Source: Chromobacterium alticapitis (GTDB lineage Bacteria; Pseudomonadota; Gammaproteobacteria; Burkholderiales; Chromobacteriaceae). From it: a DNA stretch of 64,000 bases. The stretch lies in the NCBI RefSeq assembly GCF_002924365.1, contig NZ_PQWB01000017.1, forward strand, positions 175,289 through 239,288, given 5' to 3'. The position numbers were made by a program, and so were the translations under genes. Positions 62,007 through 64,000 of the stretch are shown piece after piece. The stretch's first letter is position 1; each line of letters begins with the position of its first letter. The notes under the pieces were generated by a model. The model saw only the letters and a list, made by a program, of their open reading frames with translations, did not search any database and was not told the DNA's origin.

Positions 62007-63488
62007 ATGAAGAGCCGTTTGACTGCCTTGCCGGACTGGGATCCGGCCTTGTTGCAACAGCTGGGCTTCCCCGTCAAGCGGGTGGAGGCGGACAGCCGCC
62101 GCGTGCTGCCTGGCGATGTGTTCCTGGCCTGTCGCGGCGAGTACACCGACGGACGCGATTTCATCCCGGCCGCGCTGGAAAAGGGCGCGGCGGCGGTGCT
62201 GTGGGACGACGCCGATGGCTTCGCCTGGAAAGCCGAGTGGCAAGTGCCCAATCTGGCGGTGCCCCAGTTGCGCGAGCGCGCCGGCATCGTCGCCGCCCAC
62301 GTGCTGGAACTGCCCTCGCGCGACTTGACCGTGGTCGGCATTACCGGCACCAACGGCAAGACATCCATTTCGCACTGGCTGGCGCAGGCATTCTCGTTGC
62401 TGGGCCAGAAGGCGGCGCTGATCGGTACGGTGGGCAACGGCTTCTACGGCCAACTGACCGAAACCACCCACACTACGCCGGACCCGGTGACGGTGCAGCA
62501 GAAGCTGGCTGAATACCGCCGCCAGGGCGCGCACGTGGTGACGATGGAGGTGTCCAGCCATGGCCTGGATCAGTTCCGCGTCAACGGCGTGGAGTTTGCC
62601 ACCGCGGTATTCACCAATCTGACGCGCGATCATCTGGACTACCACGGCTCGATGGAAGCTTACGGCGAGTCCAAGAAGAAGCTGTTCTTCTGGGAGGGGC
62701 TTAAGCGCGCGGTCATCAACGCCGACGACGCCTTTGGCCGCCAACTGGCCGCCGAGATCGACCCCAAGATCACGCAGGTCGTGACGTATGGCCTGGAGCA
62801 GGGCGATGTGCGTCCGCTGGCGCTGGCCGCCACGCTGGAAGGCCTGCAGCTGACCGTGGCCACGCCGTGGGGCGTGGTGGACGTGCGCACAGGCCTGGTA
62901 GGCCGCTTCAACGCCGCCAATCTGCTGGCCTGCCTGGCCACGCTGTGCGTCAACGGCGTCAGCCTGCAGGACGCCGCCGCCGTGATGGCGCGCATCCAGC
63001 CGGCGCGCGGCCGCATGCAGAGCGTGGGCGGCACTCATGAGCCGCTGGTGGTGATCGATTACGCCCACACGCCGGACGCGCTGGAAAAGGCTTTGGCCAC
63101 GCTGTCGGACATTCGCCCGGCAGGCGGCAAGCTGTTCTGCGTGTTTGGCTGCGGCGGCGACCGTGATCCGGGCAAGCGTCCGATGATGGGCGCCATCGCC
63201 GAGAAGCATGCTGATGTGGCGGTGCTGACCAGCGACAATCCGCGCAGCGAAGACCCGCAAGCCATCATCCGCGACGTACTGGCCGGCATGAGCGCCAGCA
63301 AGGCGCACGTGGAGGCCGACCGCGAAGCCGCCATCCACTGGGCAGTGGGCCAGGCTCGAGTCGGCGACGTGGTGCTGGTGGCCGGCAAGGGCCACGAGGA
63401 ATATCAGGACATCGGCGGCGTCAAGCGGCCGTTCTCCGACTTCCGCGTGGCGGAAGAGGCGTTGACCGCCTGGGGGGCGCAAGCATGA
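62007..63488 (+). CDS. murE: UDP-N-acetylmuramyl-tripeptide synthetase MurE
   Basis: 493 residues. ATP loop is VVGITGTNGKTSISHWL, with the carbamylated-lysine and metal region around TMEVSSHGL and VFTNLTRDHLDYHGSMEAY. The C-terminal domain carries DNPRSEDP, the motif that binds meso-diaminopimelate in MurE, as opposed to lysine-adding enzymes. It adds the third residue of the peptidoglycan stem in the cytoplasm. Its stop overlaps murF (ATGA). Confidence 0.95.
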   Translation: MKSRLTALPDWDPALLQQLGFPVKRVEADSRRVLPGDVFLACRGEYTDGRDFIPAALEKGAAAVLWDDADGFAWKAEWQVPNLAVPQLRERAGIVAAHVLELPSRDLTVVGITGTNGKTSISHWLAQAFSLLGQKAALIGTVGNGFYGQLTETTHTTPDPVTVQQKLAEYRRQGAHVVTMEVSSHGLDQFRVNGVEFATAVFTNLTRDHLDYHGSMEAYGESKKKLFFWEGLKRAVINADDAFGRQLAAEIDPKITQVVTYGLEQGDVRPLALAATLEGLQLTVATPWGVVDVRTGLVGRFNAANLLACLATLCVNGVSLQDAAAVMARIQPARGRMQSVGGTHEPLVVIDYAHTPDALEKALATLSDIRPAGGKLFCVFGCGGDRDPGKRPMMGAIAEKHADVAVLTSDNPRSEDPQAIIRDVLAGMSASKAHVEADREAAIHWAVGQARVGDVVLVAGKGHEEYQDIGGVKRPFSDFRVAEEALTAWGAQA

Positions 63489-64000
63489 TGATGCTGAGCC
63501 AAGCCGCCGCCCTTGCCCACGGCCGCCTGATCGGCGCCGACGGCGCAGCGCAGCGCGTGATCACAGACAGCCGGCTGGCGCAGCCGGGCGATCTGTTCGT
63601 GGCGCTGAAGGGAGAGCGTTTCGACGCGCATGATTTTGTGGCGGAAGTGACGGCCAAGGGCGCGGCCGCGCTGGTGCGCGACGGTTTCGAGCTGGCGGGC
63701 GCCAGCTTGATTCAGGCGGGGGAAGACACCCGGCTGGCGCTGGGCCGCCTGGCCGCCGGCTGGCGCGAGACGCAGCCGGCAGTCTGCGTTGGCATCACCG
63801 GCTCCAACGGCAAGACCACGGTCAAGGAAATGCTGGCCGCCATCCTGCGCGCCCATGCCGGTGAAGAGGCCGTGCTGGCTACCGCCGGCAACTTCAACAA
63901 CGACATCGGCCTGCCGCTGACCCTGCTGCGCCTGACGCCGCAACATCGCTACGCCGTGATCGAGATGGGCATGAACCATCATGGCGAGCTGCGTTATCTG
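63485..64000 (+). CDS. murF: UDP-N-acetylmuramoyl-tripeptide--D-alanyl-D-alanine ligase MurF, 3' end outside the window
   Basis: The first ~172 residues are visible; the gene continues past the right edge. Mur-ligase landmarks: VITDSRLAQPGDLFVALKGE near the start, the ATP loop VGITGSNGKTTVKEML, and GNFNNDIGLPLTLL, typical of MurF. Three consecutive ATG codons open the frame (63485, 63488, 63491), and the first overlaps the murE stop. Final step of cytoplasmic stem-peptide synthesis: addition of D-Ala-D-Ala. Confidence 0.92.
   Translation, partial: MMMLSQAAALAHGRLIGADGAAQRVITDSRLAQPGDLFVALKGERFDAHDFVAEVTAKGAAALVRDGFELAGASLIQAGEDTRLALGRLAAGWRETQPAVCVGITGSNGKTTVKEMLAAILRAHAGEEAVLATAGNFNNDIGLPLTLLRLTPQHRYAVIEMGMNHHGELRYL

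Overview
The window is GC-rich chromosomal DNA from a betaproteobacterium. It looks like Chromobacterium or a close relative in the Neisseriales/Chromobacteriaceae. That placement is inferred from protein resemblance (a DUF3460 protein, ResB/ResC cytochrome maturation next to cytochrome c4, AroP-type permeases, a meso-DAP-type MurE) and from codon usage; no rRNA or tRNA gene was seen. Almost all of it is ordinary core genome with dense, closely packed operons. I see no insertion sequence, prophage, CRISPR array or integration scar.

Layout. 0-3.3 kb: proton-translocating transhydrogenase operon pntAA-pntAB-pntB (minus, pntB cut by the window edge) and a periplasmic solute-binding protein. 3.4-6 kb: a LytS/AlgZ-type histidine kinase without a neighbouring regulator, a TMEM175-like K+ channel, a DUF3460 protein and an O-methyltransferase. 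6-10.1 kb: tolR-tolA-tolB-pal-cpoB, without tolQ in front. 10.4-15.3 kb: a compact four-gene operon of two diverged DIT1/PvcA-family (isocyanide synthase-like) proteins, a HAD phosphatase and an MFS exporter. This is the best candidate for an undescribed biosynthetic system. 15.3-20.1 kb: an Ada-AlkA fusion that appears to have lost its helix-hairpin-helix core, a PEP mutase-like enzyme, a small periplasmic repeat protein, a GIY-YIG protein and a TerC-CBS protein. 20.2-24.8 kb: ccsB/resC, resB, cytochrome c4 and the divergent GTPase gene engB.

25-35 kb: rlpA, trmL and comF (minus), then the biotin genes bioB and bioF, a GAF-GAF-GGDEF-EAL protein overlapping a methyltransferase gene, and bioH-bioC. 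BioC/BioH make and release the pimeloyl-ACP precursor that BioF and BioB convert towards biotin; bioA and bioD are not here. 35-45 kb: GNAT, patatin-like lipoprotein, GST, fatty-acid-hydroxylase-type membrane protein, glycine-zipper protein, two tandem AroP-like permeases with repeated palindromes between them, AzlC/AzlD, an AraC regulator and MarC. 45-48.8 kb: a PCu(A)C copper chaperone, a SelT/W/H-like protein, dinB and a half-length M16 peptidase homologue.

48.9-64 kb is cell-envelope and translation core: the elongasome operon mreB-mreC-mreD-mrdA-rodA (minus), the divergent gatC-gatA-gatB amidotransferase genes, and the start of the dcw cluster, mraZ-rsmH-ftsL-ftsI-murE-murF (murF cut by the window end). 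The dcw promoter is unusually readable: a good -35/-10 pair, four 10-bp-spaced MraZ boxes, and a terminator-like hairpin in the leader before mraZ.
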